Under the pieces are notes generated by a model. It was not told the DNA's origin, searched no databases, and saw nothing but the letters and a program-made list of their open reading frames with translations. 64,000 bases of DNA from Slackia piriformis YIT 12062 (GTDB lineage: Bacteria; Actinomycetota; Coriobacteriia; Coriobacteriales; Eggerthellaceae): the NCBI RefSeq assembly GCF_000296445.1, contig NZ_JH815199.1:124001-188000 (forward strand). The letters run 5' to 3'. Of this stretch, positions 50,301 through 58,555 are shown piece after piece (within the stretch, counting starts at the first letter, position 1; each line of letters begins with the position of its first letter). A program made the position numbers and the translations under genes.

Positions 50301-50654
50301 ATGGCTACGGCAGTCCAGCTCAACACGCGTATCGACGCTGCCCTCAAACAGAGCGGCGATGCCGTTTTTTCGCGCAACGGCTATAGCTCGAGCGAGGTGG
50401 TAAGGGCCGTTTGGCGTTATGCCGCCGAGCATCAGGCGGTTCCGCCGTTCATGGAGAAGCGCGACGTTCGGGGTGAGTGCCCGTCATCTGCTGCCTCCCG
50501 CGCCGCTGCTGGTGCTGGGCTTGCGGTTCGCGTTGCGGCCGAATCATGCGGGTATCGCCCCTCTAATCAGCCGCTTCCGGAAAAAGACCGAGAGCGCTTG
50601 CGCGACGATATGTATGACTGCATGCTCGAAGAGATGGAGGCGCGATGTCGGTAA
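50301..50654 (+). CDS. antitoxin, ribbon-helix-helix type (RelB/DinJ-like)
   Basis: The product has 117 residues. The N-terminus AVQLNTRIDAALKQSGDAVF followed by SSSEVVRAVWRYAAEH fits the RelB/DinJ ribbon-helix-helix that binds DNA as a dimer. The C-terminal half is disordered and charged, as expected of the toxin-neutralising part. It overlaps the PIN gene by 10 bp. RBS AAAGGGG upstream. Confidence 0.82.
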   Translation: MATAVQLNTRIDAALKQSGDAVFSRNGYSSSEVVRAVWRYAAEHQAVPPFMEKRDVRGECPSSAASRAAAGAGLAVRVAAESCGYRPSNQPLPEKDRERLRDDMYDCMLEEMEARCR

Positions 50655-51130
50655 TGCGCGCATCTCGGCTGTTGCTCGATACGAATGTGTGGTTCGATTA
50701 CTTCATGGGCGAAGGGCGTAGCCTTCAGGCAATTCAAGGGCTTATCGAAGCGGGGTTGGACGGTCGGACGGATTTGCTGTACGCCCCGACGTCGGCGAAA
50801 GACCTGTTCTATCTGATTCCTCGTCGCCTTCGTTCGACTGATGGATCCGGCGGCGGGAAAGCGTCCGCGTCGTATCGGCCGGCGGCATGGGCGTGCGTCG
50901 AGCGCATGATGGAACTGGCTACGGCTGCCCCCTTGTCGCATGCGGAATGCGAGCTTGCCCGAATGCTGCGTTCGACGTTCGGCGATTTCGAGGATAATCT
51001 GATTGTCGCGGCGGGGGAGACGGCGAAGGCCGATTATATCGTCACCAACGATAAGCCGCTTCTTACTGCTGCTCCCGAAGCATGCATAACTCCCGAGCGC
51101 GCCTTGGCGCTGCTTGCGCTCGCGCGGTAG
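50645..51130 (+). CDS. PIN-domain toxin (VapC-like ribonuclease)
   Basis: A 161-residue PIN protein. The metal-binding acidic residues appear in order: LLLDTNVWFDYF (Asp12), a central Glu (CELARM), and DFEDNLIVAAGE with YIVTND near 135. Such toxins cut tRNA or rRNA when the antitoxin is lost. Overlap with the antitoxin implies coupled translation. The pair lies between two direct repeats and looks like an insert. Confidence 0.88.
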   Translation: MSVMRASRLLLDTNVWFDYFMGEGRSLQAIQGLIEAGLDGRTDLLYAPTSAKDLFYLIPRRLRSTDGSGGGKASASYRPAAWACVERMMELATAAPLSHAECELARMLRSTFGDFEDNLIVAAGETAKADYIVTNDKPLLTAAPEACITPERALALLALAR

Positions 51131-51237
51131 CGGCGTTTTCGCTGCGTCTATGCTTGCGGCGTCACCAAAGGGCGCCATGCGCATCGGGAGCAAGGCGTTC
51201 GGTTCCGCGCTGGTGCGGAAATGGATGGTTGACCGTG

Positions 51238-51308
51238 CGTGCCATGCTGGAAAGGGGCCGGTAGGTGGTGAAGTCGAATTTTTCGCATAAAACGCGCATC
51301 GCGGCAGG
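51238..51308 (+). repeat. direct repeat, copy 2
   Basis: Matches 49905-49975. It contains a displaced copy of the WYL gene's 3' end (CATGCTGGAAAGGGGCCGG) and the true start of the 51265 gene. Confidence 0.85.
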
Positions 51309-52125
51309 GATAGCGGCGGTATGCGCTGTTGCGTGCATCCTTTATTCTCGAGCGGCTTCGCGCGTCGGCATGGCTGGGTTGGTTACGTATGCCGCGAGCG
51401 CCGCATCGATGGTGTTGGCGGCGGTGCTTCTCGGTGGCGTCTGTGCCGTTTTGACGGGAATGGTTTTGCGCGATGCGTGGGCCAAAGGTCCCAATCAGCG
51501 ATTGGATTTTTCCTACAAAGAAGCATTCAAAGCTGAGCGTCCCGTGCTGCTGTGTGCGGTCTTGGAAGTGGCGGGCGTTGTCGGAGTATGGGCGCTTGGG
51601 ATTGCGGTTTCCGGCTTCCTTCCGTATGGGGCTGCTCGTATAGTGCTTGTCGCGGGGGTCGCGGTGGCGATGATTGCTTGGGTCGTGCTTGCGTGGCGCG
51701 CGTTTCGCGCGCGCTTCGGAGTCCGTTGCAATGTCGTGCTGTTGCGCGGCCGTGTGATAAGCGGCGCGATTATCGTGGCTGTTGCAATGCTGGCCTGCGC
51801 TGCGCTTGCGCTCGGGGTCGTTCGTTTTTCATCTTTGGCGATTGACGTGACGGCAGGACCTGAGGACATCGAGGCGTCGATCGTCGAGGTGGATGCGGTG
51901 AAGCGCGGCGGCGATGCTCGAAAGGGAGGCTTCTCGGGCGAAGCAACGGAGGTCGATTTCGCGGAGGTTCGTGGCGGTGTTGGCCAATCGGCCTTGCATC
52001 GCATAGAGCTGGCATCGACCGATGGCGATGAAGTCGAGTTTTTCTCGACATGCGCTGCGGGGGACAGGATTCGCATCGTGTTTTATCCGCGTACTGAAAC
52101 GCTCGTGACGGCAGAGCCTCTTTAG
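51265..52125 (+). CDS. polytopic membrane protein of unknown function
   Basis: The product has 286 residues with five hydrophobic helices (about 10-28, 35-66, 93-117, 121-143 and 164-190). A polar C-terminal domain of about 95 residues (SIVEVDAVKRGG to the end) is probably outside or cytoplasmic and beta-rich. Not recognised. Tandem GTG codons at 51265/51268 with AAAGGGG upstream. The gene originally followed the WYL regulator directly, judging by the duplicated junction. Confidence 0.75.
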   Translation: MVKSNFSHKTRIAAGIAAVCAVACILYSRAASRVGMAGLVTYAASAASMVLAAVLLGGVCAVLTGMVLRDAWAKGPNQRLDFSYKEAFKAERPVLLCAVLEVAGVVGVWALGIAVSGFLPYGAARIVLVAGVAVAMIAWVVLAWRAFRARFGVRCNVVLLRGRVISGAIIVAVAMLACAALALGVVRFSSLAIDVTAGPEDIEASIVEVDAVKRGGDARKGGFSGEATEVDFAEVRGGVGQSALHRIELASTDGDEVEFFSTCAAGDRIRIVFYPRTETLVTAEPL

Positions 52126-52284
52126 GCGGGCTTGCCATGCCTGCGGTTGCGGGGCCGCGTCGATTGTTGCCTGGGAACGCGCTTGCCTGGTTGTTGTTTT
52201 GCTTCGTGTCTTATTTCGAAACAGGCCATGCATTGTCCGATTTCCTTTTGTAGGATGAGCGCGTCATGTTGTCAGGAGGATTCG

Positions 52285-52692
52285 ATGAATACTGCAGAAG
52301 CCGATGCATATTTGCGTGCCAAGCCCGGTGCCGAAAAGGATCTCAAGGCCGAATGGGAGTGGTGGCGCTACCTGGTAGGCGGCAAGATGTTCGCTGCTGA
52401 ATTCACGGTGGGACCCGAGCATAAGGAGCCGTATAAAGGGCGTCGTCTTTTGACGCTGAAATGCGATCCCGCATGGGCCGAAGCCCTGCGCGCGGAGTTT
52501 CCCGACGCCGTTTATCCGGGGTTTTATATGGATAAGCGCAATTGGGTATCGATCGACCTTGATGCGGACGTGGTTGACGGTTTGCTCATGGAACTGTGCG
52601 ACCATTCTTACGAACTGGTGTTTTCGAAGCTGACCAAGAAATTACAGCGAGAGATTGCGGCTGCGGCCGGACAAACGTCGTCGGATTTTTAG
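52285..52692 (+). CDS. MmcQ/YjbR-family protein
   Basis: The product has 135 residues. KDLKAEWEWWRYLVGGKMFA, LLTLKCDPAWAEALRAEFPDAVYPGFYMDKRNWVSIDLD match the MmcQ/YjbR (DUF419) fold, a small DNA-binding-like fold of unclear function. RBS AGGAGG before the ATG. A truncated copy of its first ~50 codons lies at 50120-50205. Confidence 0.85.
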   Translation: MNTAEADAYLRAKPGAEKDLKAEWEWWRYLVGGKMFAAEFTVGPEHKEPYKGRRLLTLKCDPAWAEALRAEFPDAVYPGFYMDKRNWVSIDLDADVVDGLLMELCDHSYELVFSKLTKKLQREIAAAAGQTSSDF

Positions 52693-52860
52693 GCGCAATT
52701 GCGAGTCCGTTTCGTCTTGACGGCGGTCTTCGGCCGTTGGGGTGGCGATGTCAGGTTGTCCGCCAACCGCTGTGTCGTCGCGCTTCTTCTTGAAAACGGC
52801 CGCGCTTGGAATGGACGGACTGCTCCATGCCCGCCGACTACCGACCAGAAAGGGGTTTTC

Positions 52861-53628
52861 ATGCCGTTCGATTTCAAGAAGGAATACAAAGATCTTTACA
52901 TGCCGAAGGCCAATCCGGTTTTCGTCGAAGTGCCCCCGATGACGTTTCTTGCTGTGGCGGGAACGGGCGATCCGAATGAGCCCGGTGGTGCTTATGCTCA
53001 GGCCATCGAGCTACTTTACGGACTTTCGTATACGGTGAAAATGTCGAAGATGGGCGCCTGTCAGCCCGAAGGGTATTTCGATTACGTGGTGCCGCCGCTC
53101 GAGGGTCTATGGTGGGCGGGTGCAGGCGTATTCGACGGCACCTCGATCGTCGATAAGCGAGCGCTTTCGTGGGTTTCGCTCATTCGTCAGCCCGACTTCG
53201 TGACGCCCGACGTGTTCGTGTGGGCATGCGCAAAACTGGCTGAAAAGAAGCCCGCTTTGGCCGAGGCTTGTGAAGCGGTATCGGGAGGGCGCGCGGAAGG
53301 GGTTCCGCGTTTGGTTCGTTTTGCCGAGGGGCCATGCATCCAAATTATGCATCGTGGACCGTACGATGACGAGCCCGAGACCATCGCAAAACTGACGGCG
53401 TATACGCAGGACGAAAAGCTGATCTGCGACATTGCCGAAGGTGGCGAATCGCCCGAGGGGCATGCAACCACTGGCGCGTTTGACGCTGCTGCCGTGCTGG
53501 CTGCGCTCGATGCGAACGGCGCCGTGCCGAGTGTTCGGCTGCACCATGAGATCTATCTTGGCGATCCGCGCCGCACGAAGCCCGAAAACCTTAAGACGGT
53601 CATTCGCCACCCCGTTCGCCGTGCGTAG
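52861..53628 (+). CDS. GyrI-like small-molecule-binding domain protein
   Basis: A 255-residue protein of the GyrI-like/SOUL-related family: FDFKKEYKDLYMPKANPVFV at the start, MTFLAVAGTGDPNEPGGAY, and CIQIMHRGPYDDEPETIAKL near the middle. There is no DNA-binding domain, so it is a stand-alone ligand-binding protein; homologues bind or hydrolyse small toxic molecules. RBS AGAAAGGGG. Monocistronic. Confidence 0.85.
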   Translation: MPFDFKKEYKDLYMPKANPVFVEVPPMTFLAVAGTGDPNEPGGAYAQAIELLYGLSYTVKMSKMGACQPEGYFDYVVPPLEGLWWAGAGVFDGTSIVDKRALSWVSLIRQPDFVTPDVFVWACAKLAEKKPALAEACEAVSGGRAEGVPRLVRFAEGPCIQIMHRGPYDDEPETIAKLTAYTQDEKLICDIAEGGESPEGHATTGAFDAAAVLAALDANGAVPSVRLHHEIYLGDPRRTKPENLKTVIRHPVRRA

Positions 53629-53670
53629 GGGTTTGCTATTTCGCGATTGCTGAGCGGGACTCGCTGGGGT

Positions 53671-53745
53671 TTACGTGGCTGTCTCTTTTTCTGCATAGAG
53701 GTCTATGACGAGCATGGTGAGCCATACCATGGCCGATAGCCCATC
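53671..53745 (-). pseudogene. remnant of a hipB-like antitoxin gene
   Basis: The leftward frame ending at 53671 reads AMVWLTMLVIDLYAEKE, close to the end of the HipB-like protein at 57140 (AIRILTMLGIDLYVEKR). The DNA is similar as well, for example AGGTCTATGxCGAGCATGGTGAG in both. Only the last ~25 codons remain; the ATPase gene begins its 3' end right beside it. Confidence 0.65.
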
Positions 53746-53759
53746 ATCTTTCAGGTCGG

Positions 53760-54998
53760 TTATACGTCCGTTTCGAGCAGCCAGTCGATGAGGTTGACGA
53801 TGCGCACGCCCATTTCCGTGATTCCCGTGCGGTAGTGGTCGAGCGTGAGAACGGTTTTCGGGAAGGAATCGGGTAGGCCTTCGAAGGGGGCGAGCTCTCG
53901 CTCGTATGTGACATCGTCTGTCATCGAGGCGGTGACCTGGATATATTCCTTTTCTCCATTCTTTCCGTAAGCAACGAAGTCGATTTCGCCCGCGCGCAGG
54001 ACACCCACTTCCGGATGAAGCTTGCGGCGTTTGAGCTCGTTGAAAACGACGCATTCAATCTGTGCGCCGAAATCGCCGGGAGAGAAGCGGGTCATGACAT
54101 TTCTCAGGCCGTTGTCGACAGGGTAGAGTTTCCTCTGCGGCCTGAGCACCTGCTTCCCTGCAAGGCCCGTCTGCTCACATTCGTCAAGGATGAAAGCGTC
54201 GAAAAGAGCCTTCAGGTAATTGTCGACGGTTTCCGACGAAGTCTTACGCCCTGCGCTTGCGAGCGTGTTCACGACGGCGCGGGTGGAATAAAGATTTCCC
54301 GACGTGGAAAAGGTGGAGCGAACGAGCTTTGAAAGAAGGTCGAAATCCGCGATGGAGGCATGCATGGCCACGTCGTTGAGCACGATCGTCTCGTAAATGG
54401 TTTCGAGCAGGCCGGCCAGCTGCTCTTCCGTACGCTCGGGCAGGTCGAACTGAGCGGGCATGCCGCCGTATCGTACGTATTCGGCGAACGCGGCATCGAT
54501 GTTTGCGAACGTGACGTTCCGTGCGTTTGCAAATGAGAGGAATTCCGCAAACGAAAGAGGCTGCACGAGGATTTGCGCGTAGCGCCCGCCGAGCAACGTG
54601 GCAAGGTCGGACGAGAGAACGTGTGCGTTCGAGCCCGTAATGTAAGCGTCGATGTCTTCTTGGGTATGCAGGCGCCGCACCACTTTTTCCCAGCAGGACA
54701 CATCCTGTATTTCGTCGAGGAATACGTAGAACATGCGGTCGGCGTTTCGCTTCGACAGTGCGTCGGCGAGTTCCCGTTCGAGCCATTCTGCCGTGGGGGA
54801 AAGGGGAATACCGAATTGGTCCATGCGGCGATAGAAGACATTGGCCTTTCCGACGTCGGCTTGCGCTTGTTCGGCAAGATTGCCCATTAAGGAAGATTTG
54901 CCGCAGCGGCGCACGCCGGTGATTACTTTGATATCGGTGCTGCTCTTGTGCTGCTGAAGCTCGTTCTCGTAAAACGGTCGATGAACATATGCGGTCAT
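53760..54998 (-). CDS. AAA-type ATPase with DUF4143 domain
   Basis: The product has 412 residues. Walker A is GVRRCGKSSLM (about 30-40), Walker B RMFYVFLDEIQDV, then TGSNAHVLSSDLATLLGGRY and the DUF4143 C-terminal region (FDLPERTEEQLAGLLETIYETIVLND; GEIDFVAYGKNGEKEYIQV, nuclease-like fold). This family is common and variable in anaerobe genomes; its role is unknown, with toxin or defence roles suggested. The ATG at 54998 is used. Three evenly spaced operator-like sites lie directly upstream. Confidence 0.9.
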   Translation of the reverse strand: MTAYVHRPFYENELQQHKSSTDIKVITGVRRCGKSSLMGNLAEQAQADVGKANVFYRRMDQFGIPLSPTAEWLERELADALSKRNADRMFYVFLDEIQDVSCWEKVVRRLHTQEDIDAYITGSNAHVLSSDLATLLGGRYAQILVQPLSFAEFLSFANARNVTFANIDAAFAEYVRYGGMPAQFDLPERTEEQLAGLLETIYETIVLNDVAMHASIADFDLLSKLVRSTFSTSGNLYSTRAVVNTLASAGRKTSSETVDNYLKALFDAFILDECEQTGLAGKQVLRPQRKLYPVDNGLRNVMTRFSPGDFGAQIECVVFNELKRRKLHPEVGVLRAGEIDFVAYGKNGEKEYIQVTASMTDDVTYERELAPFEGLPDSFPKTVLTLDHYRTGITEMGVRIVNLIDWLLETDV

Positions 54999-55013
54999 GG
55001 CTGCTCCAAAAAA

Positions 55014-55111
55014 TGTCAGGTCAACTCGACAATCATGGTATATAAGATACAAATGTCGAGTCAACCTGACAATTTGCTTTTGAAAATACAAAATATCGAG
55101 TAAATCTGACG
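55014..55111. promoter_or_regulatory. three 18-bp operator-like sites at 40-bp spacing
   Basis: TGTCAGGTCAACTCGACA (55014), TGTCGAGTCAACCTGACA (55054) and TATCGAGTAAATCTGACG (55094) start exactly 40 bp apart. The first is inverted relative to the second. They lie just upstream of the ATPase gene; the AT-rich TATATAAGATAC between sites 1 and 2 could hold its -10. Confidence 0.7.
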
Positions 55112-55160
55112 TTTTGTTGTAGTGTCTCGCGCTGCGTGTCCTTTCGTCAGAAATGAATTC

Positions 55161-55210
55161 TTGCCAAGTTTTATTGGCATCTTTATACTTGCGGGACAAT
55201 AAAACTTGGC
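55161..55210 (+). promoter_or_regulatory. promoter framed by a 14-bp inverted repeat
   Basis: TTGCCA (55161) and TATACT (55184) with 17-bp spacing form a good sigma-70 promoter. GCCAAGTTTTATTG (55163) and its exact reverse complement CAATAAAACTTGGC (55197) flank the -10, the expected layout for repression by the XRE protein of the same operon. Confidence 0.75.
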
Positions 55211-55226
55211 ATGATTGGGGACAGCC

Positions 55227-55541
55227 ATGGATAGGGACGAAATTCTCGCTCAAAGTCGCTTGGAAAATCGGCGTTGGGACGAGTGTGAGCGCAGGATGGC
55301 CGACGAGGCCGGCACCTGGGGAATAATCGCTGTTGCGGCGGCGGTCGTCTGCGTCTTTCTCATCCGCATGTTCTCCGAGGGTGGGAACCCGTACGACCTG
55401 CTTGCCATTCTATTCGTGTACCTTGTCGCCGCGAACGCCTATAAATGGAATAAGACCAGGTCGAGATGGACACTTCTGGTGACGATGCTATACGCCGTTA
55501 TCGCTATCGGGTCGCTATGCGCCTATGCGATTGCGGGTTGA
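55227..55541 (+). CDS. small membrane protein (DUF6442-like)
   Basis: The product has 104 residues. A polar N-terminus (RLENRRWDECERRMADEAG) precedes three hydrophobic segments (about 32-47, 58-72 and 82-103). It is followed 7 bp later by an XRE regulator. Such membrane-protein/XRE pairs are common in Gram-positive bacteria and conjugative elements; the function is unknown. The ATG at 55227 is preferred to an upstream TTG. Confidence 0.8.
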   Translation: MDRDEILAQSRLENRRWDECERRMADEAGTWGIIAVAAAVVCVFLIRMFSEGGNPYDLLAILFVYLVAANAYKWNKTRSRWTLLVTMLYAVIAIGSLCAYAIAG

Positions 55542-55548
55542 TGCAGCC

Positions 55549-55755
55549 ATGAAGGAATCGTTGGTCTTGAAGAATTCCCTGAGAGAGGCGCGCCGTCAGC
55601 GTGGTCTCTCTCAAGTGCAGCTTGCCGAGTTGACGGGGGTGTCCCGAAACACAATCAGCTCCATCGAAACGGGGCAATTCAACCCCACGGCGAAGCTTGC
55701 GCTCATTCTTTGCATTGCGCTCGACAAAAAATTCGAGGAGCTTTTCTACTTTTAA
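55549..55755 (+). CDS. small XRE-family regulator
   Basis: A 68-residue Cro/CI-type protein made up almost only of the helix-turn-helix: LREARRQRGLSQVQLAELTGV, then SRNTISSIETGQFNPTAKLAL, ending in EELFYF. The ending is typical of the small XRE partners of DUF6442-like membrane proteins. It probably represses its own operon at 55161. Confidence 0.9.
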   Translation: MKESLVLKNSLREARRQRGLSQVQLAELTGVSRNTISSIETGQFNPTAKLALILCIALDKKFEELFYF

Positions 55756-55850
55756 GGGCTTAGTGGCACGAAGGCGTTCGCGCAGCGCATGCGAGGGCCG
55801 CCGTTCGTGTTGCGCATCAGCGATAGGGGCGACCTATCGGCACTTAACAC

Positions 55851-57137
55851 CTAGACGCCGCAAAATGAACGCAAGACGTCAAGGCGGGGCTGGAGGTCTT
55901 CTTCAAGTCGGTCGGCAATATAAGGGGTTGATTCAAGAACCGCCCCCATTTGTCCGTTCCCTGCTTTTCGCAAGGCAGGGACGATCTCATTGACAAGCGG
56001 TTTCGCCAGATTGCGAAGCGATGATTCCGAAATGCCAAGCTGAAGGGCCAACGCGTGAAAATTGTCGGGCGATATTGCGTCGATGTCTCGTTCTCCCCCT
56101 AGCGCGAACGCCATGTCGCGGCTGAACCTCGGAAAATATGTGGTGCTGACGAAATCGTAGGCGGGCGCTAGCGAGGTCCGGGGCTTTCCCTTCCCCCTCC
56201 CTTCGTGATAGACAATCGAAAAATTCTTGAGATGGGCATCGCAATTTCCAATCAGATACGAGAAGCAGATTTGCTGCGCGAAGGATATGACGTCGCGTGC
56301 TGGTTGAGCGCTTTCTTGTTTCAGGAGTTCCGCGATGCATGAAACGGTGCTCCCGGATAGTTCGACATACTTCGACCCGGGTGTAATGCCGAGCGCCTGA
56401 GCAAGGTCTTCCTGATGGAGTCTTGTGACCTGCATATTTCTTTCGGTATTTCTGACAATGCGGTCGAATCGCTCAACGACTAAAACTGGTTTTCCGAAAT
56501 CAAGAAGGGCGACTTTGGCTGTGGGTATTCCAAGTTGTGCTGCGGTTTTCATGCAAAGATATTCAAGCTCGGGCACGTCGAGAAGGTGGCTTGTTTTCAG
56601 TATGTGAGTCGTCCCCGCGAATCCTTGAGGTCTGAACCAGCCTTCGTCCATGGCGGCTGACGGCAGGTGCGCCAGTCCGATTTTGTTTTGGGTTCCTGCG
56701 AGGGAGAGACGAGAAGCGATGCTCTCGTTTGCCATCTCGCAATCGTTTTTAAAGAGGGCCTTGAATTCACTCTTCGACAGAGCTTCGTACGACTCGGGAA
56801 CGCCGACAAAGGGTTGCCTTTCTTCGTGCACAACGATATCGCCGATGCACTCACGCCCGCAGGGTTCCAGTATGGATAGATAGTCGCTTTCTGACGTCTG
56901 CAATTCAGCAGCAAGGGTTTGCCGTGCGGCTCCTTCTGCGATAAGCCCCTCGAAGTATGGTTTGAATTGCGCCTCTTTGAATGGCTCTCGTCTCAATGGG
57001 AGGGAGAGGGATAAGGGTTGGGCGTCGGGGCTTTCCAGATACGATGCGTCGTATTCGAATATGCTTTCATTAGGCGATATTCTGCCTATAAGGCATGGCT
57101 TGCAGGAGAGAAGACGGAAAATCTCAAGGGTTCGCAT
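55851..57137 (-). CDS. hipA: HipA-family serine/threonine kinase toxin
   Basis: A 428-residue HipA kinase. SLAGTQNKIGLA is the ATP-loop/activation region, GNCDAHLKNFS (near 299) is the catalytic loop with Asp and Asn, and YDFVSTTYF supplies the DFG-like Asp. HipA kinases phosphorylate aminoacyl-tRNA synthetases and induce dormancy. It begins 2 bp after hipB. N- and C-terminal parts seem complete. Confidence 0.9.
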   Translation of the reverse strand: MRTLEIFRLLSCKPCLIGRISPNESIFEYDASYLESPDAQPLSLSLPLRREPFKEAQFKPYFEGLIAEGAARQTLAAELQTSESDYLSILEPCGRECIGDIVVHEERQPFVGVPESYEALSKSEFKALFKNDCEMANESIASRLSLAGTQNKIGLAHLPSAAMDEGWFRPQGFAGTTHILKTSHLLDVPELEYLCMKTAAQLGIPTAKVALLDFGKPVLVVERFDRIVRNTERNMQVTRLHQEDLAQALGITPGSKYVELSGSTVSCIAELLKQESAQPARDVISFAQQICFSYLIGNCDAHLKNFSIVYHEGRGKGKPRTSLAPAYDFVSTTYFPRFSRDMAFALGGERDIDAISPDNFHALALQLGISESSLRNLAKPLVNEIVPALRKAGNGQMGAVLESTPYIADRLEEDLQPRLDVLRSFCGV

Positions 57138-57139
57138 CG

Positions 57140-57352
57140 CTATCTCTTTTCTACATAAAGGTCTATGCCGAGCATGGTGAGTATGCGGATGGCTTTCTCT
57201 ATTTCGGCGGTGGGCTTTCCGTTTTCAAGATTGGAGAGATAGGTGATGCCGACGTTCGCGAGCCCGGCGAATTCGGCCTGAGTGAAGCCCTGACGCCGGC
57301 GTTCTTCGCGGATGATTCGCCCGATTTCCTGCGTGTTTTCGACGTGAATCAT
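57140..57352 (-). CDS. hipB: HipB-like antitoxin (XRE)
   Basis: A 70-residue helix-turn-helix protein: IGRIIREERRRQGFTQAEFAGL, NVGITYLSNLENGKPTAEIEKA, ending IDLYVEKR. It represses the hipBA operon and neutralises HipA. The ATG at 57352 follows GGAG. Three matching palindromes lie upstream. Confidence 0.9.
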   Translation of the reverse strand: MIHVENTQEIGRIIREERRRQGFTQAEFAGLANVGITYLSNLENGKPTAEIEKAIRILTMLGIDLYVEKR

Positions 57353-57682
57353 GAGTCTCCTTATGCGTTCGCATAAATGATGGTTTTGCAAATTGTATTT
57401 TATGCGAACGCATAAATCAAGCCGGCTTCTGTATCTTTTTATGCGTTCGCATAAATTTACTGTAATGCGCGGGCGCGACCGAAAGGGAGGCCGCTTCGGC
57501 CGCATCTCGAATTCCAGCATTCGTAAGCCAGGGAGTACGGCAGCAGAGGTGTCCGCGCATTAACCAACGGTCAATTTCTCGCACACGTATCGCGACATTT
57601 ATTCAATTGCGAGCCGTTTGCTCATCTGGTCAAATAAAGGTGCGGCGCGCCGACCGAAATGTTTCCGATCGAAGGGGCAACC
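57353..57682. other. divergent intergenic region between hipBA and the chimeric XRE gene
   Basis: 330 bp. The left third carries the three hip operators. The rest (57460-57680) has no recognised feature apart from the presumed promoter of the rightward gene. Confidence 0.5.
57361..57454. promoter_or_regulatory. three HipB operators at 39-bp spacing
   Basis: The 16-bp palindrome TTATGCG(TT/AA)CGCATAA occurs at 57361, 57400 and 57439, exactly 39 bp apart. They cover the hipBA promoter and would allow cooperative repression by HipB dimers. Confidence 0.85.
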
Positions 57683-58477
57683 ATGAAAATCAACGACGTC
57701 ATTCGCACGAAACGCCTCGAACTCGGCATGACGCAGGGGCAGGTGGCATTGCGCCTGGGCGTTTCGACGCTCGCAGTGAACAAGTGGGAACGCGGGGCGA
57801 GCTATCCCGACATCACGCTGATCCCTGTCCTTGCGCGCCTGTTGAAGACCGACGCGAACACGCTGCTCTCGTTTCAAGACGACATCACTGCCGAGCAAAA
57901 CCTTGCGATCCAGCGCGAGACCGACCGCCTTGTGCGCGAAGAAGGCTACGATGCCGGCTTCCGCTACGCCGTCGATGCCATGCGCGAATATCCCGCATGT
58001 GACCAGCTCGCCTGCATTCTGACGATGTATCTTGACGGGGCGCTGTCCCTTTACGGGGCATCCGAAGGCGGCGGCGAGGGCGGCGCGGGTGAGGCGTCGG
58101 GCGGCGTTGTGTCTGCGGAATCGGCTGACGATCAGGATGAATATCGTTCGACAATCGATGCGAACTACCGCCGTCTTGCGTCAAGCGCCGAACCTGCCGC
58201 GCGCGAAATGGCGACGGGCGTGCTGATAGCGCAAGCGATGCAGGACGAAAACTACGCGCAGGCGCAAGAGCTTGCCGACCGCGTCTCCGTCTCGCGCGCA
58301 ACGCTTTCTCGTCTCGAAAACGGCGACCCGTCCGTGAGCTTCGAGACGTTTTTGCGCGTATGCCAAGGCGTCGGCATGCTCGACAAAATTCCCGAGGCGG
58401 TCGACCCTTATGAAACGGACCTCGGCCGAATCAGGGCCGACCAAGCCCTTCCGCAGCGCGTAAGGAAGCCGAAATGA
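57683..58477 (+). CDS. chimeric XRE protein (two different HTH proteins joined)
   Basis: The product has 264 residues. The N-terminus is an XRE domain (IRTKRLELGMTQGQVALRLG, TLAVNKWERGASYPDITLIP) followed by a helical sensor region to about 208. From ELADRVSVSRATLSRLENGD (about 200) onward, the sequence is that of the second half of another XRE protein (SFETFLRVCQGVGMLDKIPEAVDPYETD). It lacks the first helices that would normally precede it. The joint lies at ELADRV, a string common to both types, which suggests in-frame recombination. The C-terminal half-HTH may not fold alone. RBS GAAGGGG before the ATG. Confidence 0.8.
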   Translation: MKINDVIRTKRLELGMTQGQVALRLGVSTLAVNKWERGASYPDITLIPVLARLLKTDANTLLSFQDDITAEQNLAIQRETDRLVREEGYDAGFRYAVDAMREYPACDQLACILTMYLDGALSLYGASEGGGEGGAGEASGGVVSAESADDQDEYRSTIDANYRRLASSAEPAAREMATGVLIAQAMQDENYAQAQELADRVSVSRATLSRLENGDPSVSFETFLRVCQGVGMLDKIPEAVDPYETDLGRIRADQALPQRVRKPK

Positions 58478-58555
58478 TCTCTGATCGGCTGTGGCGCAGA
58501 TGCATCTATCTGCTTCTGCGCCACAGCGCGTTCGTTGCGTCGTCGGTAGGACGTC

